Shown here piece by piece: positions 1-10,886 of a stretch of 64,000 nucleotides of DNA. Numbering within the stretch: position 1 is the stretch's first letter; each line of letters starts with the position of its first letter. The translations under genes were made by a program, and so were the position numbers. This stretch comes from Lasioglossum baleicum (taxonomy: Eukaryota; Arthropoda; Insecta; Hymenoptera; Halictidae), in NCBI RefSeq assembly GCF_051020765.1, contig NC_134932.1:12276001-12340000 (forward strand). The letters run 5' to 3'. The notes beneath the pieces were generated by a model, which was given only the letters and a program-made list of their open reading frames with translations, made no database searches and was not told the DNA's origin.

Positions 1-595
1 CCTTTTACGATATATCCTTACGATTCTGTATGTTCATTAACATGGTCGGAAATTATACTCGTTTTGATCGGATGACCTTCAACATCTATGTATGTATATA
101 CTAATTATTCAAATACATTGTTGTGTTGCACTAATTACATTGTGACGAATCACTTACTAATAATAAAAGATGAAAATGTTACATGAAACACACTGTTATA
201 TCATAAAAATTATATGAACCCAGCATCATTTCGACCATTGAACCAAGCATCATTGCACGAATCCTACCCGAATGTTAGCCAAGAGTCGTAGAAAACGATG
301 CCAACTACTGTGGTGATATAATAAGAAGGTCCCCGGGGCAAGACTTGTGTTCCCACTCTACATTCCCCTTCTACGACGATATTCCCTCACACCTCCGCCA
401 CGGCCTGGTCACGTGACGCGTCTTGTCTCTGTCGTGTACGTGTCCGGCACTGGCATATGGCAGAGAGAGGGTAACTTTTCCCCTCAATTCGTACTCCCTC
501 CCCTCATCTGGTGACACTGCTGCTAGGGATGTTCTTGTCGTCTCATCACAATACTAAATCGACTGATCGTAACATTTTTTGTAACAAAGAACAAA
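1..595. other. Unassigned intergenic or intronic DNA
   Basis: No gene or repeat recognised. Positions 330-530 are richer in G+C than the surroundings and contain one perfect CACGTG at 410-415. No long open frame is present. Confidence 0.5.
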
Positions 596-599
596 TTAA

Positions 600-835
600 C
601 CATTCGCACTCGAATTAGCACCACTCACCACACAGTCACCATTAAAAATTGCTGTACCATTATTCAAAATATTGTTTACATAAGTATCTAATCAATTACT
701 AAACATTAGGTATTGTATGAGGTATTATACCAATTTCATATCCACAAAATTTAAGAAATTATAGAGAATGGAAATATATTCTAGCTTGGAAGAAATGTTT
801 AATTTTCAAGTAAAAATTGCATCGAGTGCAAAGGT
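600..835 (+). mobile_element. TTAA-flanked MITE (CCCTTTGCACTCG family), copy 1
   Basis: TTAA lies at 596-599 and again at 836-839. The element runs from CATTCGCACTCG to CGAGTGCAAAGG, an inverted pair of ends. Its interior (AAAAATTGCTGTACCATTAT, TAATCAATTACTAAACATTA) recurs about a dozen times in the window. The TTAA target and CCC-type termini are what piggyBac-superfamily elements produce; it has no coding capacity. Confidence 0.65.
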
Positions 836-877
836 TTAAAGATAAACCGAAAATCATATCAATACTTTCCTGATGAC

Positions 878-1077
878 TAGACTGTGGATTTTTATGCAAT
901 CTTCAATTTTTGTAGGCTGTTAAGTAAGTGGAATCATGTAAAATGTCATTTTCAGTGGTAGTAGTCTTTGTAGATCTGAAATAAATAAAAATCGTACTAA
1001 ATTCTGTGGAATTTTATATTTTTAAGCATTTTTGGAAAATTTTTTGAAGCCATAAATGCATGAAGATCCGCAGTCTA
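878..1077. mobile_element. hAT-type MITE (TAGACTGCGGAT termini), 200 bp
   Basis: The left end TAGACTGTGGATTTTTATGC and right end GCATGAAGATCCGCAGTCTA are inverted repeats. The flanks are CTGATGAC (870-877) and CTGATGAT (1078-1085), a 7/8 match to an 8-bp target duplication, which is the hAT hallmark. It is non-coding. The same termini occur on the transposase-bearing copies near 35.2 and 39.9 kb. Confidence 0.78.
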
Positions 1078-1201
1078 CTGATGATCCAACACTTACTCGT
1101 TCGAGCATCCCGACGTTTATACATATGTAGAGCGGATTGTCTGGAAATGATGATATATATAGGAAGTAGATAAATCCGATAATTCCCCGCAAATTACGTA
1201 G

Positions 1202-1436
1202 CACGTGCCGGGTATTCGTTTTCGTACAAACTAGAGGTGCGTGAACCGTAGAAGTCACGCGACATTCGCGCGTTCCTGTTTACTTATGCAACGCGTTAAA
1301 GAGTGGCGTTACACGTAGATTGAACGTCAATCATCTTGATAAGCGAATACACGTGTGTGGCACTCACGTGTAATTATAATAATGAACCGTAATTTAGGAT
1401 TTATCGTGCATTCCTGAGTAGCTACTCTGTCACGTG
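1202..1436. promoter_or_regulatory. Cluster of four CACGTG E-boxes
   Basis: Perfect CACGTG hexamers occur at 1202-1207, 1350-1355, 1365-1370 and 1431-1436. Such E-boxes bind bHLH factors (Myc/Max, USF, CLOCK/CYCLE type). No gene start is recognised next to the cluster, so a regulatory role is only inferred. Confidence 0.3.
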
Positions 1437-1599
1437 TCATGGCTATCTGCAGGAGAGCTATGTTAGACATGTTCTATCGAACAGATGACCTAAATATTAC
1501 ACATGCGAAACATGCATTTAGATATTCATTTGCGAACTCGCGGAATCGAGCAAATATTTCTTCGAAAAAGTTTCTTAGAATTGCACTTCATTACGAATT

Positions 1600-1735
1600 G
1601 CAGACTAGTTACTTTAATATTATTCCTAATTCAACAGTCCTTCGTTTTAATTACTACTTTATTTTAATATTATTCCTAATTCAGCACTACTTTATTTTAA
1701 TTACTACTTTGATTTAATATTATTCCTAATTTATC
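1600..1735. repeat. Tandem repeat, 50-bp period
   Basis: The string TTTAATATTATTCCTAATT starts at 1613, 1663 and 1713, giving an exact 50-bp period over about 2.6 copies. Units also share TTAATTACTACTTT. It is AT-rich and non-coding. Confidence 0.75.
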
Positions 1736-2422
1736 ATGAGATAATAATACGTACGTCTAAGCATTTTATGCAAGTATGTGTTCTGACAACAACAAAATTG
1801 ATGGGCTTACAAACCTAACACAATACATGAAATTATGAAAAAATAAAATCGATATCATAGTGCACGTATTACTGCGGGAAAAAAAGAGTCACCCACTAAT
1901 TACTGTGTTCCCATTAGTATCTAGGTATTAATTTAAATAAATCCTGGGTGCAGTAACAAAAAATTTTTTTATTTATTACATTTTAAATGAATAAACTTTT
2001 CATTAATTTTAACACCATAGGATATCACATTTTTAACATTTGATTTTAATATTTAACATTTGACTTTTAATATTTGAGTAATATTTAATACCATTAGTTT
2101 GAAGCTGTTTTACATTAAGAACATTGTGAATTTTATAACATTTCACAATTATATTTACAATGTAAAATAGATACAAGCGACGAGAGAAGCCGTATATTCA
2201 ATTATGTGTGTCGCATACGTATAATTACATAACTAATCTTGATTGCGACGATTTAAGTTGATGTCAAACATTGGTGATACTAAACACCTTATCGAAAAAC
2301 TAATAACATAATCTGCGACCGTATAATTATGGAAATACAAAAGTGGCCACAACTTTCAAAGTCGAATACGTAGAACAATATTCATATAAACTTTCTTTCT
2401 GCATCTCGTGTATAATATACAA
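1736..2422. other. AT-rich unassigned DNA
   Basis: No open frame of note, RNA gene or recognised repeat. Poly-A/T tracts are common. Confidence 0.5.
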
Positions 2423-2424
2423 TA

Positions 2425-2460
2425 CCGGCCAAAAGTTTGGAATCACGGCGTAAATTCAGA
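2425..2460 (+). mobile_element. Tc1-like terminal repeat, solo end
   Basis: After TA at 2423-2424 comes CCGGCCAAAAGTTTGGAATC, a form typical of Tc1 transposon ends. No transposase could be read downstream. A related end in inverse orientation lies at 5098-5147, but the 2.7 kb between them is not recognisably one element. Confidence 0.4.
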
Positions 2461-3383
2461 GAAGCAGGATGTTTCTAAGAAAAACTGAATGCCTTTAGAT
2501 TAACCGAGGAAGATTTATTTGTCAAACAACTTACGAGTAGCATGTTTTACATTTTGCAAGAAATTAACGAGGTGGTGTAAAGTATTCCCTTTGCTTTATG
2601 GGGAGAAATAGAGTGGACAAGACTCCAGATATTTTACCGATGATTCATCAGAAAAATGTGAACATTATGGCCAAATTTTTCGAACGGATGTCTATATTTC
2701 GCGAAACATTGGTGGATATTCATCCAGGCGAGCACACGTTCGCAGGCAAACACAAGTCATGGGCATCTCTCGTCTCGTAGATTCTAATCAAGGGCTGCGT
2801 GTACCTATTAGGGACAGTCATTGTGCGTGGGTGTACCGTGAATACAAGCGAGGGGGAGTAGAGGTTCTCCCCTCGGCGTCGTAACGCTCCGACGAAAAGC
2901 AGAGGGGCTGACTTACTGCTCGGCCAGAACGTCACTTGTCACGTCCGATTATGCGTGATTCCCTTATTTCCAGGTTCCAGATACCGGTATCCAGACGTGT
3001 TTTGTGCGAATACCGCACACCCTCTTCTCTACTTCTAGCTTAGCAGCCTGGATTATCTGAACTCACTCGGTTGCTGCCATTCCGCGTCTGTCGTGCTATT
3101 TTTCTCCTTTTTCTTTTCGTTTCTTTCCTTTTCTTTTCTTTTCTTTCGTTCGCCTTTTCAAAGGGGCGCTTCATTGTTTGCTCGGCGTACCGAGAAAAAT
3201 AACGGACTGAAATTTCGTAGTCGATGATCAAGAATAGTGACGCGTCTCGTCACCATTTTTGCAAGCATGTTTCGTAGAAATAGAAGCGCGTGGAAACGTT
3301 ATGATTTCGTCTCTACTGAATAGTAGAAGAGGAAACGAGTTTTTTACGGTTGTTCTTGAAATAGTTAAGAAATAATAGTTCTA
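2461..3383. other. Unassigned DNA with a pyrimidine tract
   Basis: 3092-3155 is a C/T-rich tract with repeated TTTTCTTTTC. The 60-codon frame at 2598-2780 is not recognised. No RNA gene seen. Confidence 0.4.
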
Positions 3384-3387
3384 TTAA

Positions 3388-3620
3388 CCCATTGCCGTAT
3401 TTTGAAGTCATAAAGATTTTATACAAAGTCTAAAAAATATGAATGTTAACGCCTTTCTTTCGAAATTAAATAAAATTTTAGTCCTTTGTAATTAATATTT
3501 AAGCAGTGAAATAAATGTAGCCATACAAAAAATAGAAGTTGTTTTTTCTCTTCCACGACATTTTTCGGGATAAAGGCGTTTTAATCACTGTATCTGTAAA
3601 GAAAATGATACGGCAAGGGG
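3388..3620 (+). mobile_element. TTAA-flanked MITE (CCCATTGCCGTA family)
   Basis: TTAA at 3384-3387 and TTAG at 3621-3624 flank ends CCCATTGCCGTATTTTGAAG and GATACGGCAAGGGG, which are inverted repeats. It resembles the piggyBac-type MITEs in this window but has a different interior. Diverged relatives lie at 23964 and 48196. Confidence 0.55.
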
Positions 3621-3874
3621 TTAGCTGAGTCTCATCTAGGTGCCTTAAGGTGTACCTTACCTTAAGGTTGATTACAGCTTAAAATAAATGTCAACTTAGT
3701 CATAGGGCACCACAGATAGAGGGGTCTCTTGACCTATTGCTCTCACTTTGAACATAATGAAAATTACAACTTACAATTAGACTCAGCTAAAGCAATCTTC
3801 AAGACTAAGTCTGTATATCTAAATAAGTATAACAAGGTACAAACGATTCATTTTGAAAGATGGAACATGTTTAA

Positions 3875-4065
3875 AGTTAGTCAAAATATTGTTTAGAATT
3901 AAATATGTTGGTACCTAATCAGTTACTAAATGTTTGAATATCGGAGGAGCTGTTCCATCAATTTCATTTCCATAAAATGAAAAAAAATGATTATATAGAA
4001 TGGAACTATTCTAGGTAGGAAGAAATGTTTCATTTTCGAGTTAAAGTAGCCCCGACCGCAAAGGG
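3875..4065 (+). mobile_element. CCCTTTGCACTCG-family MITE, 5' truncated
   Basis: The right end GACCGCAAAGGG is followed by TTAA at 4066-4069. The interior matches the other copies (TAATCAGTTACTAAATGTTT, TTCATTTTCGAGTTAAAGTA). The left terminus is not recognisable. Confidence 0.55.
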
Positions 4066-4069
4066 TTAA

Positions 4070-4790
4070 AAAGTTGAACGTTCACATCCCCATCCGTTGA
4101 TCAAGTTGAAGTGCAAGGGATTAAACGGTAGCAAGACGTTTTGGAACATCGGTCTGACGAAGGGCGGAGAGAAAAATCACGCGAAAAGATTTCGTCGAAC
4201 AGAAGCCGAGATGGAGTTGAAAGTCATCCCGTTAATTACAGGGATCGTTCTAACAAATCATCGCAGGGCGACCGCAAACCCCATAATTGCAGGCCTTATG
4301 GTTTCACCCGTGGCACGAGCGCTTCCGCAGCTGACCATCGAGTACTCTGAAGTCTATAACGGGAACGCAATATCCCGGAACACCCGTGGACTATGGAAGC
4401 CATAATGTAGAGCAGCGCCCACCGTCGATGAACGGAGTGATTCACCGAAACGCGCGACAGATGCACGATCTGGAAGATAGCTGGCGAATATAACAGTTAA
4501 CGTTCGGAAGTAGCCCGATAACTTCTGGAAGCCTACACGAGGTTCACGTTTCTTTTTATACTGGTACCCTATCTTTGCCTCTTCGTTGAACGAGGCAGAA
4601 AGATGGTCTCAGGTTCTCTATTTAGGCAAATATCCAATAAAAACGATTTCAAATATCGATCAGTATAGTTTCATTATTTATTTAATCGTCTTTAATCGAA
4701 TACAACATTAACCGAACAGTAACCGAAAAAATAACTACAAACACAAACTAAGAAATTGAGATTTACAATGTTAACACTAGAACATTTCAT
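4070..4790. other. Unassigned DNA, locally GC-richer
   Basis: 4090-4560 is less AT-rich. Overlapping frames on the plus strand (4097-4405 lacking an ATG start, and 4141-4350) match nothing recognised and show no domain motif. Confidence 0.35.
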
Positions 4791-4799
4791 TTTTCATTA

Positions 4800-4965
4800 T
4801 TTTTTTATGGGCCTTTCAACTTATTTGTGGAATTTTTTTAAAAATTAAAATGTCATTAAACACAATATCATTTCAACTGTATTTAATTGTTTAATTACAC
4901 GGGATCTAAGAAACAGCACGGATCCGAGGGTTTTTCTTAGATCGAGGCTTTACTGCATCTGGTTT
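4800..4965 (+). repeat. Dispersed repeat shared with 26.67-26.81 kb
   Basis: TAAGAAACAGCACGGA with flanking CACGGGATCT and the upstream ACTGTATTTA recur near 26.69-26.81 kb, where extra sequence separates the blocks. Family not identified. Confidence 0.45.
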
Positions 4966-5097
4966 GAAGCTTTAATAAGTAAGTGTTTATATGTTACATT
5001 TATGATGTTCCTCTTATGTATAATGTGTGTACAAATTTGTCACTACAATTAGAAGTATAAGACATAAGATTGTGAATGCAATAAACAATCTGTAACT

Positions 5098-5147
5098 AAT
5101 CTTGTTAAAATTGCATTCAACTGTTTCTAAACTTTTGACGGTAGTGC
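5098..5147 (-). mobile_element. Tc1-like terminal repeat, solo end
   Basis: The reverse complement reads CACTACCGTCAAAAGTTTAG, a Tc1-type terminus (compare CCGGCCAAAAGTTTGG at 2425). No transposase reading frame adjoins it. Confidence 0.4.
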
Positions 5148-5149
5148 AC

Positions 5150-6290
5150 GTCTGTATACGTCATTGTAGACAGTTTTATGAGAACGCACGATGACTTTCC
5201 GAAAACGCAATGGAAACATGAAAATCCACATTAAACTATCGATATCACGTTATGGAAACAAGGACACTCCTCGAAACTTCTCCAATTCAATTATCAGTCT
5301 TGTGACCACGGAAACAGCAGCGCGGAGGGGTGCGTTGAAGTGTTTAAATTTAGACGAATGAAATAATAAGATCAAACGGTAAATATCCCCGATGAAAGGC
5401 ACCGCATGCAAACAAAACTTTTGAAACGAGGGTGTGCTCGAGCAGCACCGCTTCTGAAAATACATATCGCGATTCTCCGGGGATCTCCGGTGCTTCATAT
5501 CGATTGTCGACTCTCTGTACAGCGGCGGCGGCGGCGAGTTTTGGTAAACAGTTGCCGCGACACAGGAATTAATATTGGAGCAGTTAATTAAAATAAATAC
5601 CGTGAATCCTTGCGATACGCACAAGCTGACTCGTTTTTCACCATTTTCATCGAACAACAGGAGTTTCATTTAAAACATGAAATATATAAAAAGCGGTTTT
5701 TAGGATAATACTCGGTTCCTATTTTGCACGAAACGCGGGAATGAATGGCCATACACGAAAATTGGAAACCATGCATGACGCATCGTTTTATATATCTGAC
5801 GTGTAAGGCATTTTACATGTGCGTATTATTTTAAGAGACATGTGAGATGAGCATTGCGCGTCCCCTTGTTTCGGGTGTGCGTTTTTTGTTTTTTTTTTTT
5901 GTTAATACGTGCTTTTCTCATATTGTCTGATTAATGGAACCCGATGTTTTCGTGATGATGAAAAAGCTTTCTAGGCTGAAACGCAAATATTAATAAGAAA
6001 TCATTGTTCTTATTAATAATCTCCTGTGTCGTACTATTAAATTATGTGGTTACACATTTATCAGTAACAAAAATAAATGAACTAAAACACTACATTTTTC
6101 CGTACCCCAATAGAGACTGAAACATGAATTCATTTTCAAAAATGTATTCCCTATAAAATAAAAATATTCTGCATCGATTGTGGGAAGCAGTAGTTAAATC
6201 AAAATTTATTTTATCCCTCAATAGTCTTTTTACGTTGCAAAACAATATACAAATATTCTTACAAAGTATTAAAGTTTTTTCCAATTATCT
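5150..6290. other. Unassigned DNA with one 139-codon ATG frame
   Basis: The minus strand holds an ATG-started open frame at 5250-5669. It lacks a recognisable domain and is partly covered by opposite-strand frames; I do not call it a gene. 5880-5905 is a T-tract. Confidence 0.3.
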
Positions 6291-6329
6291 CGTAAACTAA
6301 TGCCTACAGACAAAAACTTCAAAGGAAAA

Positions 6330-6410
6330 TGTTGTTCAGAATGCTGACCTTGACAACACATTTCAAGGTCATTCAAATCTGAACCCTCTTGTATAAGTTC
6401 ACTAAACTGT
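6330..6410 (+). repeat. Dispersed repeat, copy 1 of 3
   Basis: GTTGTTCAGAATG followed by GACCTTGACAACA and TTTCAAGGTCATT recurs at 45464-45545. A more diverged form lies at 15520-15590. Probably an internal part of a DNA transposon; family unknown. Confidence 0.45.
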
Positions 6411-6552
6411 CTGCATCTTCTCTTAATTATTTTAAGTTGTAAATAATATACCTGTAATATTACGTTTATTTGATGTTTCCTCCACCTTGTGTGGTGTGTG
6501 TGTGTGTGTATCCCCTCCCCTTTGTGTCATAAATGCGTAAAATTCGCAGTCT

Positions 6553-6895
6553 AGCTAATAATTAATGAGATATTAACGAAAGTTTGATCCGCGTAAGATC
6601 GCGTCGAAAGATTAATGTCTTGGAGTGTGATTCGCGAAGACGAGACGATGTTTATCTGATAATGTTTATCAACATGTCACGTACTCTTATTTCAATTCTG
6701 TCGTTTAAGATTCTCGTGATAGAATTCCTGATACATATAAGGTGTAATAAGAGCATTAAGAGCTCAAATTGTTTATGTTGGACATTTTAATCTTTATCAA
6801 GTGTCTTATAGTAGATTGTTAAAATGGTGCCCGTTAATCTTTTAACGCGATCTTAGCGAATCAAACTTTCGTTAATATCTCATTAATTATTAGCT
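6553..6895. mobile_element. Inverted-repeat element (MITE), 343 bp
   Basis: The left arm from 6553 (AGCTAATAATTAATGAGATA) and right arm ending 6895 are inverted over about 50 bp, including TTAACGAAAGTTTGAT. It abuts the right end of a hAT MITE (CGCAGTCTA, ending about 6553). No transposase frame. Confidence 0.6.
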
Positions 6896-7142
6896 TCAGA
6901 ACGAACAATGTATAACAGCTTTTTACTTGAAAATTAGTGTTACACTCCATTTAATAAACAAAGTTAACGTGTAAATCTCTTAAACGCATCCAGTTATAAC
7001 GTACTCGTGTAAACCTCATCATGTCCCCCTGGATACTACGTAATATTTGTATAAATAATATTTTCATACAACCCGTAATAGACGTAACCCAGACCATCAA
7101 AATCATACGAAATCCGAGCAAGTTCAATTTAGTCATAATTAA

Positions 7143-7310
7143 CACTAAACCTAAAGACCATCGACAGTGACTGATGTTTATAGTATTATAAAAATAACAA
7201 GATTAAATTTATTTATATTTTGTGCGACTTTTACTATAATATATAATGGAGTCAAAAAAAAACCTTTACGATTTTAATAATTGTCAAATAAAAAATCTAA
7301 AATGGATTTA
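7143..7310 (-). mobile_element. TTAA-type element fragment (CACTAAACCT end)
   Basis: TTAA at 7139-7142 is followed by CACTAAACCTA. The following ~165 bp is the reverse complement of 52318-52502, including ATAACAAGATTAAATTTATT. A solo end of the same type sits at 48565-48578 next to TTAA. Probably a piggyBac-type non-autonomous family. Confidence 0.5.
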
Positions 7311-8045
7311 TGACAGAGAAATCAACTGGTTGAAATATAAAACTGTGTGTAGATATTAGAAGAATTTCAGAGTATACCGTCACGCTATTTTCGAGATACT
7401 ATCATTACTAAAAGGAAACACTCATTTTTATTTAACTGCTGTTTCCTACAGTTGACACAGAAAATGTTCATTTTGCGTAAAAATCCGCAGTCCATACTTT
7501 GTCGAACGAGACGGGGCAGTAAACGTGAACATAGCCGCTCGACTGCGACAATTTCTCGTAAGACCTTTCTCACGAAACAGATGAAACGATCGTGGACCAT
7601 TCTATTTGTCTCTCTCCTAATTTTTGGTAATCCCCGTATCGGTTACTAAGCAGCGTGTATCGCATTGATGACGTCGCGTCGCGCGTCGGCGTTGGGTCGC
7701 TCAAGCATCCTGAACGTGTCCTTAGCCGAATCGAGCGAGGAAAAGCGAGTTAAGCCCCGGGAAAAGCAAACCGATTCGTTAACCACGTTACAGGCACGCC
7801 GATATAAGCCAAACCAAACATTGACATGTTCAATCATTTCGATCCTCTCCACCTACCACCGAGCCCTACACTCCCTGGCTGTTGTACACTCACGGGAACC
7901 ACGAAGAAAGAGAAGGAAGATAGTTGGAAAGGGAAAGAGAGCGTCAGCGTCCGCCATCTGGCCTCGAAAAAGGGCGCAGCGACCAAGGGGGTAGGAATTG
8001 AAATGAAAACAGAAGAGTCTACCCCCGAACTTGTCTACGGTGCTC
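7311..8045. other. Unassigned DNA with overlapping short ORFs
   Basis: 7640-8045 is GC-richer with a plus-strand frame from ATG 7668 to 7994 (basic, Arg/Lys-rich C-terminus) and a second frame at 7826-8065. Neither shows a known domain, and opposite-strand frames also exist, so coding is not claimed. Confidence 0.3.
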
Positions 8046-8236
8046 TTGTCAATGAGGGCTATTAGGGGACGATATATTTTTCTTCGCTCACAGATTTCTA
8101 CGCGAGGCGTTGACTTTCGACTTGTCAGCAGTTGATTCGCTTAACCTACCCTTACCCGTCTAAATTCTATACGTATAGCGAAACCGTACAAATTTCGTTT
8201 GACGATCGCGGAAACCTTTTCTACATCTTCCATGGA
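8046..8236 (+). repeat. Dispersed repeat unit A, copy 1
   Basis: About 190 bp, nearly identical to 21624-21810, from TTGTCAATGAGGGCTATTAG to CATCTTCCATGGA. The other copy lacks 4 bp near ATACGTATAGCG. No terminal inverted repeats were seen. Confidence 0.75.
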
Positions 8237-8405
8237 CCCTCTTCACTAAAATTTTGAGCAGAAAGGTTTCAGAACCGGGGATCAAAATACACTCGAACCA
8301 AAAAGTATTTAAACACTGCATTTTCGAATCTTGAAAAAGTGTCGACACTTAAATTGTGATAATTTCGTAAAAACAAATAATACAACCATCAGCCTGACCA
8401 GTGTA

Positions 8406-8487
8406 CAGTGGGCCAGGAGGCTGCTTTTTGTGGCCATAAGTCAATTTTTTTCAAGTTCAATGTATTGAAACAACGTTTTCCCTATAA
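8406..8487 (+). repeat. Dispersed repeat unit B, copy 1
   Basis: CAGTGGGCCAGGAGGCTGCT to CCCTATAA matches 21540-21619. Here unit B follows unit A by 169 bp; at the other locus B comes immediately before A. Confidence 0.65.
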
Positions 8488-9870
8488 ACTGACAACCCGT
8501 TAAAACTCCAAAATCCAAAATATTATTCCTTTCGGATGATTCTGTGATGAGATTCAGCGTTCTAAAGACAAAATCGTAAAATTCAAAGTAAAATTCAACG
8601 TGTTCCATACTAATTTGAAGTATCAGGAAACAGATTTTACCGGTGGTTTTTTACATTTGTATCATTTGTACCATTATACATTTTGTAGATTGAATAACAA
8701 TAAATTCAATAAATTAACAAACTCAAAAAATCTAGCCATAGTTGTGCTGATTCTCGGCATTCTATTAATTAGTTAATTCATTATTACGCGGAGAACATTT
8801 TTTTTATCATTTTACGAAACTTCTGGACTTTGACTAGCATTATTTAACTTTCTTATCCAGGTGATCCCTTTTTCCAACAATAGTACATAGAGTACCTTTT
8901 ATATTCTTGTAAGTCATAGTTTGAAGTTTACTTTCTTCCAATACAGTTCCGAATGTATTCGATCTTACCACTGACCAAGGGAAAAGCGATTCAGCATGCA
9001 TTTGGTTTCAATTCACAGACGCACGAAGCCCGAGAGCTTTTAATTTTTTTGAAGGAATTGCTGGAGCTTCCGCTCATTGTTGCGTAACTAATCATCCAAA
9101 GCCGATTATTTCGGGTAAAGAATTATTGATCTAAGCGTACTATGCTTGCATTCGATTGGGAAATTCCTGTATTATCTCCGAAGTGAAACATTAGTTTTCG
9201 AATATGTTGATTAACAGAAAACAGTCGGTAAACTGGAAGATATTTCATCCCACACAGCAGCATTACCACAAACAAATTCGTTCGTTCTATGTAACAGTTC
9301 TCCTAGTTCCAGAACACACTGTATTGCGGCCGTAATAGAAACGCGACGATCCATCACGATCACCGGTCCGTGGTTTTGTCAACGACTATTGTGCACAAAA
9401 ACAGTTTTACGCGACAATACTTGCCGCGCCGCACCTACGAGCGAGCGACAACGAATGTGAACGCTTTCAGAGGAATACTTCGCCGATGTCCATGGAATGC
9501 ATTACAAATTACAGGTAGATTTATGGGTGAATCGGGACGTACCGTAGCCCAGTTCCCATGCTCTCATCGCGTAATTGTCCGTGAAGATGCATACGCACGC
9601 TTTTCTACGAGTATTAATGTTTATACATCCAATTATTCCTTGCCATCGTTCTACAATTGATAAGGAACGTTATCCAATTATGATATGCCAATTCTTTAAA
9701 AACAACTTGGCCGTCCAACAATGAGGCCGTATATGTTAGACGTCAAACTGAAAGAATGACCTAACTCGCGAAGCCGTAGGATAATTGAAGTAGAATTGCA
9801 TGGCTTAAATGAAAGAAATCGAAGTTAGTATTGTAGTATCGGTTAAATTATTGTGATAAGATATTATGAC
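8488..9870. other. Unassigned DNA
   Basis: No RNA gene or recognised repeat. A plus-strand frame at 9370-9660 has no recognisable domain. Confidence 0.4.
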
Positions 9871-10015
9871 TAGACTGCGGATCTTTAATAAAGATTCTTT
9901 ATGCATTTATAGCAAAATTCAGTAGCTGAAATTCAATTTTTTGGAAAGTTTAAAAAATGATTATAATCATTAAGAGAAGAAATAACAATTTGGGTACCAT
10001 TTCATTCATTCAATC
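9871..10015 (+). mobile_element. hAT MITE, left end only
   Basis: Begins TAGACTGCGGATCTTTAATA and continues TTTATGCATTTATAGCA, the hAT terminus. The matching right end is not found, so the copy is truncated or interrupted. Confidence 0.5.
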
Positions 10016-10033
10016 ATTAAGAACACGAATTCA

Positions 10034-10120
10034 CGAAAAAGACGAACCAATGAGAGCACGGCTACCGTTAACGCCACGCTGAGCGGGACCTGTGCTCTGA
10101 TTGGCCTGTGATTTTCGTTA
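10034..10120. repeat. Imperfect inverted repeat
   Basis: CCAATGAGAGCACGG on the left pairs with CCTGTGCTCTGATTGG on the right, with further pairing outward. Probably the core of a decayed foldback element. Confidence 0.35.
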
Positions 10121-10654
10121 ATAACTCGGAAAAGTTACTTCGAATGACCTCATCAAGCCTTCCTAGGAAGTACAACATTTTTGGGACATCCTGTATGGTA
10201 TTTATACGTATGCTGTATATTTCTTTTACAAATGAAAAATGAATAGAGTGTTACCATCTTTTAAATGTAGTTCTCAATCAATAAAGTTGAAGTTGAAGAT
10301 ATCACAGTGTAAATATTATCCGGAAAGTTTACTTTCGATTTACAGATAAGAATACCTCGTGGCAAGAATGATTCAGCTTTGTCTTTCAATCGACTGGCAG
10401 ATGTTTACGTTTTCAAAGAACCCATCACGAATTCTTATAATGTCCTATTATTCCAATCGTCCGTGTATGTATTTGTATGAGCAACACTCGTTTAATTTAT
10501 TTTCAAATTATTGCAATTTCTATACAAATAATTCTTCAGGAAATCTTTAAGCACAGGTTTATGGGTCCAGAAATACGATATAATTTTTACTTGAACCATT
10601 TTCTGATATCTTTTTCTATTTACGCAGACAGATAGGTTGGGACAGTAGGGTTGA

Positions 10655-10882
10655 TTCTTCCCTTAAAAAAATTAAACATTTCTTCTGCGACCTCGAATAA
10701 CTATTCTATACAATTTTTTTCATTTTATGGATATGAAATTGATATAACACCTTACATAATACTTAAATGTTTAGGAATTGATTAGCTACCAAGATATCTT
10801 ATAATTTAAACAATATTTTGAATAATGGTAGAGAAATTTTTTAGTGGTGGCTCTCTCCGACTCACCACTCGAATGCTAAGGG
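10655..10882 (-). mobile_element. CCCTTTGCACTCG-family MITE, minus orientation
   Basis: The minus strand reads CCCTTAGCATTCGAGTGGTG from the TTAA at 10883-10886. The interior matches the family (AATATTGTTTAAATTATAAG, TTCATATCCATAAAAT). The far end near 10655 is decayed. Confidence 0.6.
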
Positions 10883-10886
10883 TTAA

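Noticed and set aside
2425..5147. One 2.7 kb Tc1 element between two inverted Tc1-like ends
   Set aside because: No transposase could be read between them, other repeats lie inside, and the ends differ; two separate solo ends are the safer call.
5250..5669. 139-codon minus ORF as a gene
   Set aside because: It starts at ATG but no family, signal or domain is visible, and the frame is in otherwise intergenic sequence.
9370..9660. 96-codon plus ORF
   Set aside because: No homology recognised and no supporting signals.
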